From NCBI RefSeq assembly GCF_005502275.1, contig NZ_SWLZ01000009.1:62001-126000 (forward strand): 64,000 nucleotides of DNA. The letters run 5' to 3'. The notes beneath the pieces are model-generated. The model made no database searches. It saw only the letters and a program-made list of their open reading frames with translations, and was not told the DNA's origin. The DNA comes from Robertmurraya siralis (GTDB lineage Bacteria > Bacillota > Bacilli > Bacillales > Cytobacillaceae). The position numbers and the translations under genes are program-made. Shown here piece by piece: positions 1-10,089 of the stretch; positions within the stretch are counted from its first letter, which is position 1, and every line of letters begins with the position of its first letter.

Positions 1-255
1 TGAGGCTAAACCAATATCCTGTGTAACAGCTATGTCACCAGCATGAACATGATTCATGATAAACAAGTCTGCAGCCTCTTTATCTGAATCAACATAATGC
101 CAGCTCCCGCCTAAAGTGTTATTTGTCATATGATTGTAGGAAGCAACAAAGGAAACAGCCACACCAAAATTCTGAGCAATTTCGACAATTTCCGCTTTTA
201 CCGGACAAGAATCGGCATCCACAATGACCTTTATATTTCCTAATGTACTATAAAT
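1..255 (-). CDS. yqxD: YqxD, UPF0178/YaiI family protein (3' end cut by window)
   Basis: Uncharacterised conserved protein of the YaiI/YqxD (UPF0178) family; its biochemical role is unknown. Read on the minus strand, the N-terminus carries the family signature VDADSCPVK, followed by a GGSWHYVDSDKEAADL segment and HAGDIAVTQD. Only about 85 codons are present because the window ends. Position between ppsR and, outside the window, dnaG matches B. subtilis. There is no ATG, GTG or TTG in frame before the signature except a GTG inside it (VIVDAD). An ATT codon at 255 lies 7 nt after a GGAGTG SD at 263-268 and is the best start candidate. The in-frame stop upstream (262-264) rules out a longer version. 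Confidence 0.88.
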   Translation of the reverse strand, partial: MYSTLGNIKVIVDADSCPVKAEIVEIAQNFGVAVSFVASYNHMTNNTLGGSWHYVDSDKEAADLFIMNHVHAGDIAVTQDIGLAS

Positions 256-353
256 TCTACATCACTCCACATATTCCTGCTTAAAATAGGAATAAGTTTT
301 AAATCTTGAATTTGTCGAATTTTCTTTTGGTTCTGAACTTGACTTCTATTCAT
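240..353 (-). CDS. Candidate 37-residue ORF overlapping the yqxD start
   Basis: An ATG ORF of 37 codons ends in a TAG that lies inside the first codons of yqxD, in another frame. The product is basic and glutamine-rich at its N-terminus (MNRSQVQNQKK) and ends DVEFIVH. No strong SD precedes the ATG, and I recognise no family. It could be a short leader whose translation couples to the unusual ATT start of yqxD, or it could be chance. Coding status is doubtful. Confidence 0.25.
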   Translation of the reverse strand: MNRSQVQNQKKIRQIQDLKLIPILSRNMWSDVEFIVH

Positions 354-416
354 AATTAGTTTATTCGTTCGGAAGTAAGTCTAAACCTATAATAAACATT
401 TTTATCACAATTTTTT

Positions 417-445
417 ATTATAGTATAAACAATAGTATTTTTCCA
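417..445 (-). promoter_or_regulatory. Candidate sigma-A promoter ahead of yqxD
   Basis: TGGAAA (440-445) and TATAAT (417-422) on the minus strand are separated by 17 nt. The -10 is perfect and the -35 matches four of six positions. It lies in the 376-nt gap between ppsR and yqxD and would drive yqxD and the genes after it (dnaG-sigA in relatives). Confidence 0.5.
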
Positions 446-600
446 TTATTTTTTCTTTCATAATAAAAAACTTTATTAAACAATATGATGGTTCAAACGA
501 TTTTTGACTCATTTCGTGTGAATCAAGGTTTCCCCCACCTTTTTGGGTTATGCTGAAAAAGTTCGGCTAAAGATCGAACACTGGCATATAACAAAGCCAA

Positions 601-636
601 TAAAAAAGAAAACTAGCACAAAATTTATGCACTAGT
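601..636 (-). terminator. Intrinsic terminator after ppsR
   Basis: ACTAGTGC and GTGCTAGT form an 8-bp stem with two G-U pairs and a 9-nt loop, followed on the minus strand by a T-rich run. It sits 10 nt after the ppsR stop. Confidence 0.7.
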
Positions 637-645
637 CACACTCAC

Positions 646-1464
646 TTATTGAGATATTTTTCTTTTATAATACTGATTTAAAATGATATTTGCTGTTTCT
701 TCCACAGCCTTGTTCGTCACATCAATGGTTTGGCAACCAATTTTGGAAACAATTTTCTCAAAGTATTCAAGTTCTTCGTTAATTCTCGTTAAGTTGGCAT
801 AGCTCGCTTGATCATTTAGTCCTAGGGAAATTAAACGCTCCCGTCTAATACTATTTAATTTTTCCGAGCCGATTTTTAATCCGAAGCATTTTTCAGACGA
901 AGTTTGAAAAAGCTCCTCAGGTGGGTCGACTTCAGGAACTAACGGTACGTTAGCAACTTTGAGTCGTTTATGGGCTAAATATTGCGAGAGTGGCGTTTTC
1001 GATGTGCGCGAAACACCAACAAGGACGATATCAGCTTTCAAAATCCCTCTCGGATCTCTTCCGTCATCATACTTGACTGCAAACTCGATTGCCTCCACCT
1101 TTTTGAAATAGTCTTCATCGAGCTTTCTTACCAATCCTGGTTCAAAAAGCGGTTTTATCCCACTTGCTGCTTGAATTTCATCAATTAATGGCCCAATGAT
1201 GTCACAGGCATAGATTTGCTCTTTCTTGCTCGCTTGCTTCATATAGTTGCGAATCTCTGGTTTTACCAACGTATAGGCAATCATTCCCTTGTCCATTTTC
1301 ACAAGTGAGATAACTTCATCAATATCTTCAATATCTTCTACATATGGGAATCGTTTAATGGTGGTATTGCTACCATTAAATTGGCTGACTGCAGCCTTTG
1401 TTACAAGCTCTGCTGTCTCCCCAACAGAGTCAGATACAACATAGATGATTGGAACCTTTCCCAT
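646..1464 (-). CDS. ppsR: Pyruvate, phosphate dikinase / PEP synthase regulatory protein
   Basis: Bifunctional serine/threonine kinase and Pi-dependent phosphorylase of the DUF299 family, which switches PPDK or PEP synthase on and off in the cytoplasm. The 272-residue product is full length. It has the P-loop-like GVSRTSKT at residues 150-157, the sequence family members use for nucleotide binding, and the N-terminal [13 protein letters not shown] motif. An SD (GAGGGGATGG) precedes the ATG. It lies 180 nt downstream of ccpN, as yqfL does in B. subtilis, where the CcpN and YqfL proteins are both linked to control of gluconeogenesis. Its exact target enzyme in this organism cannot be read from the window. 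Confidence 0.92.
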   Translation of the reverse strand: MGKVPIIYVVSDSVGETAELVTKAAVSQFNGSNTTIKRFPYVEDIEDIDEVISLVKMDKGMIAYTLVKPEIRNYMKQASKKEQIYACDIIGPLIDEIQAASGIKPLFEPGLVRKLDEDYFKKVEAIEFAVKYDDGRDPRGILKADIVLVGVSRTSKTPLSQYLAHKRLKVANVPLVPEVDPPEELFQTSSEKCFGLKIGSEKLNSIRRERLISLGLNDQASYANLTRINEELEYFEKIVSKIGCQTIDVTNKAVEETANIILNQYYKRKISQ

Positions 1465-1645
1465 TTAAAAAACCATCCCCTCTGTCACTTTTTCGACTAT
1501 GTTTTCCCTTATAGAGCTTTGTAGCTACAAAACAAAAGATGCTTTACACTCATTTTCAAGTCAATTTTCACAGATCAAGTTTTTGCATCCATTTTTTAAG
1601 GCCCCTGTTTCGATAAGCAATAGCAGTATATGTACAAATAACCAT

Positions 1646-2278
1646 TTATTCATTATTGGCAAGGGCAACCAGCGCTTTTGTTAAATTCGTTTTCGTAACT
1701 CTGCCAATCACTTCAAATCCTTTATCTGTTTCTTTAACGACAGGTAAAGCATCAATTTGTTTATCAATTAATTTACTTGCTACATCAATTAACAAATCTT
1801 CTTTTACACACATCGTAATATTGGGCATCCTTGTCATTATAATATTAACCGGGAGAGTCGTTAATTCCTGCTTGCCAATACTTGCGCGAAGTAAATCTTT
1901 CCTAGACAGCACTCCAACTAAAAGATTTTTCTGATCTACCACAAATAGTGTTCCCACATCTTCGAGAAACATCGTTACGATCGCATCATATACAGAGATA
2001 TTTTCATTGACAACGACCGGAATAGATTGATAGTCCTTTACATACAGTTTTTTGAGACTCTCAGTTAAAAGCTGCACCCCTGATTTCCCTGTATAAAAAT
2101 AGCCGACCCTCGGTCTAGCATCTAAATAACCTGCCATCGTTAAAATGGCCAAATCTGGTCGCAGCGTAGCACGAGTTAAGCTTAACCGCTCAGCAATCTG
2201 CTCTCCAGTTATAGGACCATTTTCCTTCACGATTTCTAAAATTTGCTCTTGTCGTTTGTTCAGCTCTATTGTACTCAC
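1646..2278 (-). CDS. ccpN: CcpN, CBS-domain repressor of gluconeogenic genes
   Basis: Transcriptional repressor that in B. subtilis turns off gapB, pckA and the small RNA gene sr1 during glycolytic growth. The N-terminal 60 residues form a winged helix (KRQEQILEIVKENGPITGEQIAERL); two CBS domains follow from about residue 80 to the end and are expected to sense nucleotides. Two GTG codons sit side by side at 2281 and 2278. I take the second because the B. subtilis protein begins MSTIELNKR. The SD is unusually close to either start. A TATAAT box lies at 2322-2327 upstream without a convincing -35. Confidence 0.92.
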   Translation of the reverse strand: MSTIELNKRQEQILEIVKENGPITGEQIAERLSLTRATLRPDLAILTMAGYLDARPRVGYFYTGKSGVQLLTESLKKLYVKDYQSIPVVVNENISVYDAIVTMFLEDVGTLFVVDQKNLLVGVLSRKDLLRASIGKQELTTLPVNIIMTRMPNITMCVKEDLLIDVASKLIDKQIDALPVVKETDKGFEVIGRVTKTNLTKALVALANNE

Positions 2279-2393
2279 CACCTAATCAACCTAGTGAATA
2301 ATGCTATACTTTATGACTATTATTATATACTACTTAAAGTTGTACTGAAAGTTTTTACTTAATGGACTATGCCAATATTCCGAAACTATCAGC

Positions 2394-2422
2394 AAGAGCC
2401 CGCTCATGTAGAGCAGGCTCTT
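2394..2422. terminator. Stem-loop downstream of glyS
   Basis: A 12-bp stem (AAGAGCC.GCTC with one G-U pair) closes a 5-nt loop about 45 nt after glyS. It lacks a clean U-run on either strand, so it may protect the mRNA end or terminate weakly. Confidence 0.5.
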
Positions 2423-2468
2423 ACAAATAAAAAGACAATTGGATGAATTCTCCGACTTATACCGTTTT

Positions 2469-4538
2469 CTATTTCACGATTATTTCAGTAACATCAGCAA
2501 AACCTTTAATCACATTTGCTACTCTCGCTAATAAACTCAGTCTATTTGTTCTTAACTGTTCATTCTCAACCATAACCATTGTATGCTCAAAATAGTTGTT
2601 GATCGACGCCTTTAATGATACAAGTAATTGAAAATACTCTTCTTCCGTTACTTCAGTTTCTAGAGCATTCTCTACTGCAATCAACGCTGTATTCAGCTCG
2701 CTTTCCTGCTCATTTTCAAATAATGCTGAATCAACATTCACCAGCGTTTCCGCCTTTGCAGCAATATTTATCACCCTGCTCAGAGCTTCAATCGTTTCTT
2801 TAAAATCAGCATCCTCTTTATGAGCATTCAGTGTTTCTGCTTTACGCACCAGCACTGCTACACTTCCTATTTTTTGCGAAATAATAGCATCAATAACGTC
2901 ATAGCGAATGCCCCGTTCCTGTAGAACGTACTTTAACCTAAGTTTAAAGAAAGCAATCAGTTCATTCTCTAAATCAGCTCTCGTCATCTTTGAAAATTGA
3001 GCTTCTTCAATCGAGTCAATTGCAAGCAAAATAAGTTTCTCAAGTTCGACATGCCAGTTTTTATTGATCAGTGTTTGCACGATTCCAGTCGCTTGCCTTC
3101 TTAATGCATACGGATCTTGAGAACCGCTTGGAATCAATCCGATTGCAAATGTAGATGCAACTGTATCTAATTTTTCAACAATTGCCAATGCCGCTCCTGG
3201 GTTCGATCCCGCTGTATCATCCTCCGCATTTCTAGGCATGTAATGCTCATTAATCGCTTTCGCGACTTCTTCCGCCTCGCCCTTTTGAATAGCGTATTTC
3301 TCACCCATAATCCCTTGAAGCTCAGGGAATTCGTACACCATATTCGTAACGAGATCAAATTTACTTATTTCTGCAGCACGATTCGTAATATTTTTTTCCT
3401 CATTTGAAAAATTCAATTCAAGTGTTAACTTATTAGCTAATCGTTTAACACGTTCTACCTTTTCAGCTAAAGTGCCAATTTCTTCATGATAAACAATCGT
3501 TTTAAACTTTTCTAAAGCCTTGTTAATCTCAAGTTTCTGGTCTTCCTTATAGAAAAATGCCGCATCGGCTAACCTTGCTCTTAGCACTTTCTCATTCCCT
3601 TTTGCGACGGTTTCGAGGTGCTGGTGATCACCGTTTCGAACTGTTACAAAAAAGGGAAGAAGCTTTCCGTCTGCTGACTTTACTGGGAAGTAACGTTGGT
3701 GTTCCTTCATTGATGTTATTAAGACCTCTTCCGGTAGTTCAAGATATTCTTCTGCAAACTTTCCGAAAAGAGCGGTTGGATACTCGACTAAATTATTTAC
3801 CTCTTCCAGCAAATCCTCATCAATTGGAATAACCCAATTATTTTCTTCTTCTATTTTTTTCAATTGTGATACGATAGCTGCTTTTCTTTCCCCACTATCC
3901 GCAATTACATACTGTCCTAAAAGAGTAGTAACATACTCCTCCGGTGCAGGAACTTCTACCCTTTCCCCGAGAAAACGATGTCCCATTGTCCAATTGCTTG
4001 TTGCTACATTTGCGATTGTAAACGAAATAATCTCGCTGCCATACATAGCAACTAACCATTTGATCGGGCGAATATATTTCATATCCTCATTTGCCCAGCG
4101 CATATTTTTCGGAAAAGTTAAGCCGGTAATAATTTGCTTTAATTCAGGTAAAAGCGAACGGGTTTCTCCCCCTTTAATAAATTTTTCAACATGAGCATAT
4201 TCAACGCCGCCGATTTCCTTAAAGTAAATATCATCAACACTCATTCCTTGTCCACGGGAAAAGCCAACAGCAGCTTTAGACCAATTACCATTTTCATCCA
4301 TAGCAATTTTTTTAGCAGGTCCTTTCGCTTCTTCCTGAATATCCTGCTGCGACTCGGAAACTTCCTTCACGATGACTGCCAAGCGACGCGGCGTCGAGTA
4401 TGAGTAGATTTCTCCAATCTCAATTTTTTGTTCGATAAACCATTTTTGAATTCTAGCAGTAAATTGCTCAATCGAACTTGTGACAAAACGTGCAGGCATT
4501 TCCTCTAAACCGATCTCAATTAATAAATCCTTACTCAT
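2469..4538 (-). CDS. glyS: Glycine--tRNA ligase beta subunit
   Basis: Large subunit of the alpha2-beta2 bacterial glycyl-tRNA synthetase, which charges tRNA-Gly. The product has 689 residues, the usual length. It starts [18 protein letters not shown], the conserved N-terminus of GlyS, and ends with the helical DALR-like anticodon-binding region. Its ATG overlaps the end of glyQ by 8 nt and has its own SD (GGAGGACATGAGCC) within glyQ, so the two subunits are translationally linked. Expression is controlled by the T-box ahead of glyQ. Confidence 0.97.
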   Translation of the reverse strand: MSKDLLIEIGLEEMPARFVTSSIEQFTARIQKWFIEQKIEIGEIYSYSTPRRLAVIVKEVSESQQDIQEEAKGPAKKIAMDENGNWSKAAVGFSRGQGMSVDDIYFKEIGGVEYAHVEKFIKGGETRSLLPELKQIITGLTFPKNMRWANEDMKYIRPIKWLVAMYGSEIISFTIANVATSNWTMGHRFLGERVEVPAPEEYVTTLLGQYVIADSGERKAAIVSQLKKIEEENNWVIPIDEDLLEEVNNLVEYPTALFGKFAEEYLELPEEVLITSMKEHQRYFPVKSADGKLLPFFVTVRNGDHQHLETVAKGNEKVLRARLADAAFFYKEDQKLEINKALEKFKTIVYHEEIGTLAEKVERVKRLANKLTLELNFSNEEKNITNRAAEISKFDLVTNMVYEFPELQGIMGEKYAIQKGEAEEVAKAINEHYMPRNAEDDTAGSNPGAALAIVEKLDTVASTFAIGLIPSGSQDPYALRRQATGIVQTLINKNWHVELEKLILLAIDSIEEAQFSKMTRADLENELIAFFKLRLKYVLQERGIRYDVIDAIISQKIGSVAVLVRKAETLNAHKEDADFKETIEALSRVINIAAKAETLVNVDSALFENEQESELNTALIAVENALETEVTEEEYFQLLVSLKASINNYFEHTMVMVENEQLRTNRLSLLARVANVIKGFADVTEIIVK

Positions 4539-5421
4539 GGCTCATGTCCTCCTTTGCCTGTAAAATCGGAAAGCCAAGCTTCTCCCTTTCCTCATAAAAT
4601 GTTTTCGCGATTTTCCTTGCTAAATTGCGACAGCGGCCAATATATCCAGTTCGTTCAGTAACCGAGATAGCCCCTTTAGCATCTAACAGGTTAAAAGTAT
4701 GGGAGCATTTTAACACATAATCATAAGCTGGATGAACAAGACCTTCATCCATCTGACGATGTGCTTCCTTCTCATAAATATTGAATAAATGAAAGAGCAT
4801 TTCTGTGTCCGATGTTTCAAATGTATACTTAGAATGCTCGAACTCAGGCTGAAGGAAAATATCTCTCACCGTAAAACCTTCTGTCCATTCTAGATCAAAA
4901 ACATTTTCCTTTTCTTGAATGTAGGAAGCTAAGCGCTCAATTCCATAAGTAATCTCAACGGAAACAGGCTTACATTCTAATCCACCAACTTGTTGAAAGT
5001 ACGTAAACTGAGTAATTTCCATACCATCAAGCCATACCTCCCAGCCTAGACCAGCACAACCAAGTGATGGATTTTCCCAATTGTCCTCAACAAAACGAAT
5101 ATCATGCTCTAACGGATTAATTCCCAATGCCTTTAAAGAATCTAAGTAAAGCTCTTGAATATTATCTGGAGAAGGTTTCATAATTACCTGAAATTGATGG
5201 TGCTGATAAAGACGATTTGGATTTTCTCCGTAACGTCCATCTGCCGGTCGACGAGATGGTTCGACATAAGCAACATTCCAAGGTTCTGGGCCGATTGCAC
5301 GCAGGAAAGTATATGGACTCATCGTACCGGCTCCTTTTTCGACATCATAGGCTTGCATGAGAATGCAGCCTTGATTAGACCAGTGCTTTTGCAGTGTTAA
5401 AATCATGTTTTGAATATTCAT
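4531..5421 (-). CDS. glyQ: Glycine--tRNA ligase alpha subunit
   Basis: Catalytic class II subunit of the tetrameric glycyl-tRNA synthetase. The 296-residue product begins [19 protein letters not shown] and contains the strictly conserved [19 protein letters not shown] block of the family (residues about 31-49). It is the first gene of the glyQS operon, with an SD AGGAAGGGA before the ATG, and lies just downstream of a T-box riboswitch. Confidence 0.97.
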   Translation of the reverse strand: MNIQNMILTLQKHWSNQGCILMQAYDVEKGAGTMSPYTFLRAIGPEPWNVAYVEPSRRPADGRYGENPNRLYQHHQFQVIMKPSPDNIQELYLDSLKALGINPLEHDIRFVEDNWENPSLGCAGLGWEVWLDGMEITQFTYFQQVGGLECKPVSVEITYGIERLASYIQEKENVFDLEWTEGFTVRDIFLQPEFEHSKYTFETSDTEMLFHLFNIYEKEAHRQMDEGLVHPAYDYVLKCSHTFNLLDAKGAISVTERTGYIGRCRNLARKIAKTFYEEREKLGFPILQAKEDMSHE

Positions 5422-5454
5422 CGTTTCTTCCCTTCCTTCTCATTTTCTAGCATA

Positions 5455-5673
5455 TAGAAACAAAAAAACTCCCGTTCCATATGCTTTTAGTAAGCATAGG
5501 GACGAGAGTTTACCCGCGGTTCCACCCTATTTGCTGCCACTGATGACAGCCACTTTCTAACGAACGCTCCGGAACGCCCTTCCTTAACGCCCTATCTCCT
5601 AGCTTACACCATCCTAGGATCGCTTTCATAGAGAAATGTTAAGTACTCTTTTCCTTCTTCGCGTATTGTAATT
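5455..5673 (-). promoter_or_regulatory. Glycyl T-box riboswitch of glyQS
   Basis: The T-box core AGGGTGGAACCGCGG lies at 5514-5528 on the minus strand. It is followed directly by a terminator (stem arms 5466-5475 and 5502-5511, then seven U). Upstream are a stem I with an AGTA bulge and a GGC triplet in GGGCGTT, consistent with a glycine specifier. Uncharged tRNA-Gly should stabilise the antiterminator and turn on glyQS. Confidence 0.93.
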
Positions 5674-5679
5674 TCAATT

Positions 5680-5708
5680 ATAATATCGAAAAACAAAAAA
5701 ATTGTCAA
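5680..5708 (-). promoter_or_regulatory. Sigma-A promoter of the glyQS T-box leader
   Basis: TTGACA (5703-5708) and TATTAT (5680-5685) on the minus strand, 17 nt apart. Start of transcription would fall near 5673, just before stem I of the T-box. Confidence 0.8.
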
Positions 5709-5830
5709 TTATTCATCACGTATAATCGCTGCTCATTAAAAACAAACCCCGTAATCCAACGAGAGGCAAAGAAACTCTTACAATTTTTCATAAGTTAAAT
5801 GATGAAAAAGCAATATGAAAATGACTATAG

Positions 5831-6592
5831 CTAGTTTTTCTCATCCAATCCTTTAATTTGATCCATTTGTTTTAAAAATCGTTTTGTTTTTAAATTCAGG
5901 CCTGAGTACTCATCATAATAGGCAGATATAATCATTTTTAATTCTTTCTTTGTTTCCTCTTTAACGGAGATAGTTCCCAATCTTGAAATATCAATGAAAT
6001 AAAATAACCGCAAAAGCTGTACGGTTGCTTTTGAAATCTTATAATGATACGGGTCTTTCTCAAGACACTGGTGACAAATAAAGCCTCCTTCTCGAATCGA
6101 AAAGGAGAACTCACCTTCGGTATTCCCACAAATGGAGCACTGATTAAGCACTGGATACAATCCAAGCATATTAAGGATTTTCATCTCATAAATATTCATT
6201 AATATCTCTGGATCGATGCCTTCGTTCATATAGTTTAGAGTTTGATAAAGAAGCTCAAACAGAAAAGGATTCGGTTTTTTCTCATCTGTAGCTTTGTCTG
6301 TTAAATCAATGATATAGCTTGCATAGGCGGTAAGAAAAATATCTTCCTTAATCCCTCTCATTGAGGAAAGAATATCCCCTTGTTGAAGATTTCCTAAACC
6401 TGAACCTTTCTTAATTAAGAAATATCCATATGTAAAAGGTTGGGTGACGGCCGCTAAGCGGCTGTTTGGCTTTTTCGCCCCTCCAGCCATCACACCAACC
6501 TTTCCCCATTCTCGGGTATATAAAGTGACAACCTTATTCGCTTCACCATAATGACTTGTTCGAATGACGATGCCCTCGCATTTTTGCAGCAT
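5831..6592 (-). CDS. recO: DNA repair protein RecO
   Basis: Recombination mediator that works with RecF and RecR to load RecA onto SSB-coated single-stranded DNA. The 253-residue product begins [20 protein letters not shown], the OB-fold N-terminus. It has the zinc-binding pair CSICG and CHQC in the C-terminal half (about residues 149-177). The SD is weak. It lies downstream of yqzL, as in B. subtilis. Confidence 0.96.
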   Translation of the reverse strand: MLQKCEGIVIRTSHYGEANKVVTLYTREWGKVGVMAGGAKKPNSRLAAVTQPFTYGYFLIKKGSGLGNLQQGDILSSMRGIKEDIFLTAYASYIIDLTDKATDEKKPNPFLFELLYQTLNYMNEGIDPEILMNIYEMKILNMLGLYPVLNQCSICGNTEGEFSFSIREGGFICHQCLEKDPYHYKISKATVQLLRLFYFIDISRLGTISVKEETKKELKMIISAYYDEYSGLNLKTKRFLKQMDQIKGLDEKN

Positions 6593-6626
6593 CGACCATC
6601 ACCATCCATCCTATAGCAGGACAAAA

Positions 6627-6767
6627 CTAGAGATATGGAAACTTCTCTGCTAGCTCGTTGCTCTGATTTTCGGGTATTTCTTGATTTTCTTTCTCCAATT
6701 CCTTGTAGAGAAGATACGTGTCAATATTACCTGTCTCTGAAAAGATTCTCCAGGTAAAATCCAACAT
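6627..6767 (-). CDS. yqzL: YqzL family small protein
   Basis: A 46-residue protein beginning MLDFTWRIFSETGNIDTYLL and ending LAEKFPYL, matching the short YqzL proteins found between era and recO in Bacillaceae. The function is unknown. It is acidic, with no membrane segment. A strong SD (AAAGGTGGGG) stands 6 nt before the ATG. The family and gene order make this a real gene. Confidence 0.9.
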   Translation of the reverse strand: MLDFTWRIFSETGNIDTYLLYKELEKENQEIPENQSNELAEKFPYL

Positions 6768-6987
6768 CAAAAACCCCACCTTTCAATTTTTCGACTAGCA
6801 ATTACTATCCCAAATCCTTAACCTTATCATAGCCCTGACATCTAAATTTCATGTTACATAAATATTGTTAAAACGACCAATACATAGGGAAAGCTCCCGC
6901 TCACCTGCCAGTTTTTTTAGACAAGTAAATGTCTCGAAACAGGCATATTCTAATGGCTTCCATAATAATTTAGAAAAAAGAAGAATG

Positions 6988-8302
<1,315 letters not shown>

Positions 8303-8341
8303 TTACTACTTCCTTTCATAACGAAGACTACTACTTCCTAT

Positions 8342-8370
8342 ATTTTACCGTATTCTTGCCGAGATTTCAT
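8342..8370 (-). promoter_or_regulatory. Candidate sigma-A promoter of cdd-era
   Basis: ATGAAA (8365-8370) and TAAAAT (8342-8347) on the minus strand, 17 nt apart, about 40 nt before cdd. The remaining part of the 298-nt gap up to 8600 shows no other clear feature. Confidence 0.45.
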
Positions 8371-8600
8371 TAGTTGTTGCAAAATTGTAATAAAAGAATT
8401 TGAATTTTCTAAAAAATCAACCTTACGGGTAAAATATATGTGATGTTATTTTAGCGGTTTCTGAAGTCAGATGCAAAAAAGAAAAGCCAATTTTGAAAGT
8501 TCTCATGATAAAAGTGGATAAATGAGCAATTTAAATGCTGATTTTTCTCTATAGGTCATTTGTCGATCATCTTCAAAGCTGTTCGCTAGCTGATCTTCAC

Positions 8601-8909
8601 CTAAACAATCTTCTTTCCAAAAATTTCATAAGCAAAATATCCAAATAATAAACCTATTCCAGCACCAATATTGATGGTGAATAATAAAGAGAGCGGAGAA
8701 TACATGCTAATAATTGCACCAAGAGCAGAACCAAACATCATACCAAGTGGAATTAAACTGTCTAATAAATTTTGAGCATTTTTTGATTTCTTCTTACTCA
8801 AAGTACCTTTTTTATATTTGTGCTTCATTCTGACCACTACAAATATTGCAATCCCACCCACAATTATTAGAGGGAGTAAAATATTCCCGATTTCCAAAAC
8901 GAATCCCAC
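8601..8909 (-). CDS. Small two-to-three-segment membrane protein, unknown
   Basis: I do not recognise this gene. With the GTG start at 8909 the product has 102 residues. It has a hydrophobic segment near the N-terminus (LLPLIIVGGIAIFVVV), a very basic stretch (KHKYKKGTLSKKKSK), and then two hydrophobic segments with a Gly-rich pair (GMMFGSALGAII and INIGAGIGLLFGYFAY). An excellent SD (AAGGAGGG) lies 7 nt before this GTG; the longer ORF from 8942 would bury that SD. It sits between cdd and dgkA, which are adjacent in B. subtilis, so it is an extra gene here. Confidence 0.7.
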   Translation of the reverse strand: MGFVLEIGNILLPLIIVGGIAIFVVVRMKHKYKKGTLSKKKSKNAQNLLDSLIPLGMMFGSALGAIISMYSPLSLLFTINIGAGIGLLFGYFAYEIFGKKIV

Positions 8910-9204
8910 CTTAGCTCCCTCCTTTATTTTAATTGACTCCATCTTAACATAACTACTTGGTGAAAATTTGATTGTTAGTTAAATTCTTTCACAATCGTTC
9001 GTCTGCTTATAAATGCCAATATATTTGACAAATATCGGATCTTGTAAAAGTTTGTGCTTATGATTCCTTTATGAAACTAACTTTGCTCGGTTCCTCAAGA
9101 ACTTTTTTTCTGCTAAGTAATCAAAAGAGCCTCCCTCGATATTCTTGGCCCGATAACTGTTTACGATCAATGGAGGACGTACCGTGCCAGAACTTGATAC
9201 TCTA

Positions 9205-9244
9205 TAAAAAAACCCATAGACAATACTTGCTTTGTCTACAGGTT
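9205..9244 (-). terminator. Intrinsic terminator after dgkA
   Basis: A 13-bp stem (AACC..AGACAA with two G-U pairs) around an 8-nt loop is followed by seven T on the minus strand, 11 nt after the dgkA stop. It separates dgkA from the small membrane-protein gene. Confidence 0.85.
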
Positions 9245-9254
9245 TTCAACGCTC

Positions 9255-9641
9255 TCATCCAATTAGTTTTGGTAAAAATATAATCAATCCGATGATAATT
9301 GACAGTAAAGCATAGACCATGACTGCTCCAGCAGCAACGTCCTTCGCTTGTTTGGCCAATGGATGGTAGTCGTTCGTCGCCAGATCAACTAACCTTTCTA
9401 ACGCTGTGTTGATTAGCTCTAACGAAATAACTCCGCCCACAGCGATTAATATGAATAACCATTCTAAAGCTGTGATCTTTAGAATAAATCCTGTTCCGAT
9501 AACAAGAATAGAAATCAACACATGAATTCTCATATTTCTTTCTGTCATTATGGTATGCTTTATTCCCTCAAAGGCATAGTAAAAAGATTGGAGGACACCT
9601 TTCGCTTTGAAGGGGCGCTTACCTCTGTAATCCGTATTCAT
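9255..9641 (-). CDS. dgkA: Diacylglycerol/undecaprenol kinase DgkA
   Basis: Small integral membrane kinase. The Firmicute members phosphorylate undecaprenol and feed the lipid carrier pool for cell-wall synthesis. The 128-residue product has three membrane segments and the active-site block [14 protein letters not shown]. The N-terminus FAFEG-type motif appears as [21 protein letters not shown]. It overlaps the end of ybeY by 23 nt, with an SD AAAGGG 9 nt ahead of the ATG. Gene order ybeY-dgkA is conserved. Confidence 0.93.
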   Translation of the reverse strand: MNTDYRGKRPFKAKGVLQSFYYAFEGIKHTIMTERNMRIHVLISILVIGTGFILKITALEWLFILIAVGGVISLELINTALERLVDLATNDYHPLAKQAKDVAAGAVMVYALLSIIIGLIIFLPKLIG

Positions 9642-10089
9642 CTAAAATGACCCTTTGTCGAGCAAACATTTTTTTCTCGTCCTCTTCATTCTCGTGATCA
9701 TATCCTAATAAATGAAGGAGGCCATGCACTGCAAGAAAGCCAATTTCCCGCTCAAAGCTATGGCCATATTCGCCTGCCTGCTCGTGTGCTTTTTTAATCG
9801 AAATAATGATATCTCCCAACACTCGAGGAAGTTCGTTTCCACTTACTTGAATTTCTCCTTCTCCGATCTCTTCTAAGGCAAAGGAAATCACATCTGTAGG
9901 ATAATCTTTACCGCGGTACTCACGATTTATTTCTTGAATTCTTTCATTTGTCACAAATGTAACCGAAAGCTCACTCCCCGATTCCACCATTTCTTTGCTC
10001 GCTGCGAATTGTAATAAATCTTCAAGCTGTTCGGTCAGCTTCTCCCCTACTTCATTCGTTTCATCTAAAAAATCAATATTCAAACTCAT
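9619..10089 (-). CDS. ybeY: Endoribonuclease YbeY (16S rRNA maturation)
   Basis: Zinc-dependent endoribonuclease needed for maturation of the 16S rRNA 3' end and for late 70S quality control. The 156-residue product carries the metal signature [11 protein letters not shown] near the C-terminus (about residues 119-129) and the [16 protein letters not shown] block. The ATG overlaps the pgpH stop in an ATGA arrangement. In B. subtilis it is yqfG. Confidence 0.95.
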   Translation of the reverse strand: MSLNIDFLDETNEVGEKLTEQLEDLLQFAASKEMVESGSELSVTFVTNERIQEINREYRGKDYPTDVISFALEEIGEGEIQVSGNELPRVLGDIIISIKKAHEQAGEYGHSFEREIGFLAVHGLLHLLGYDHENEEDEKKMFARQRVILDEYGLQR

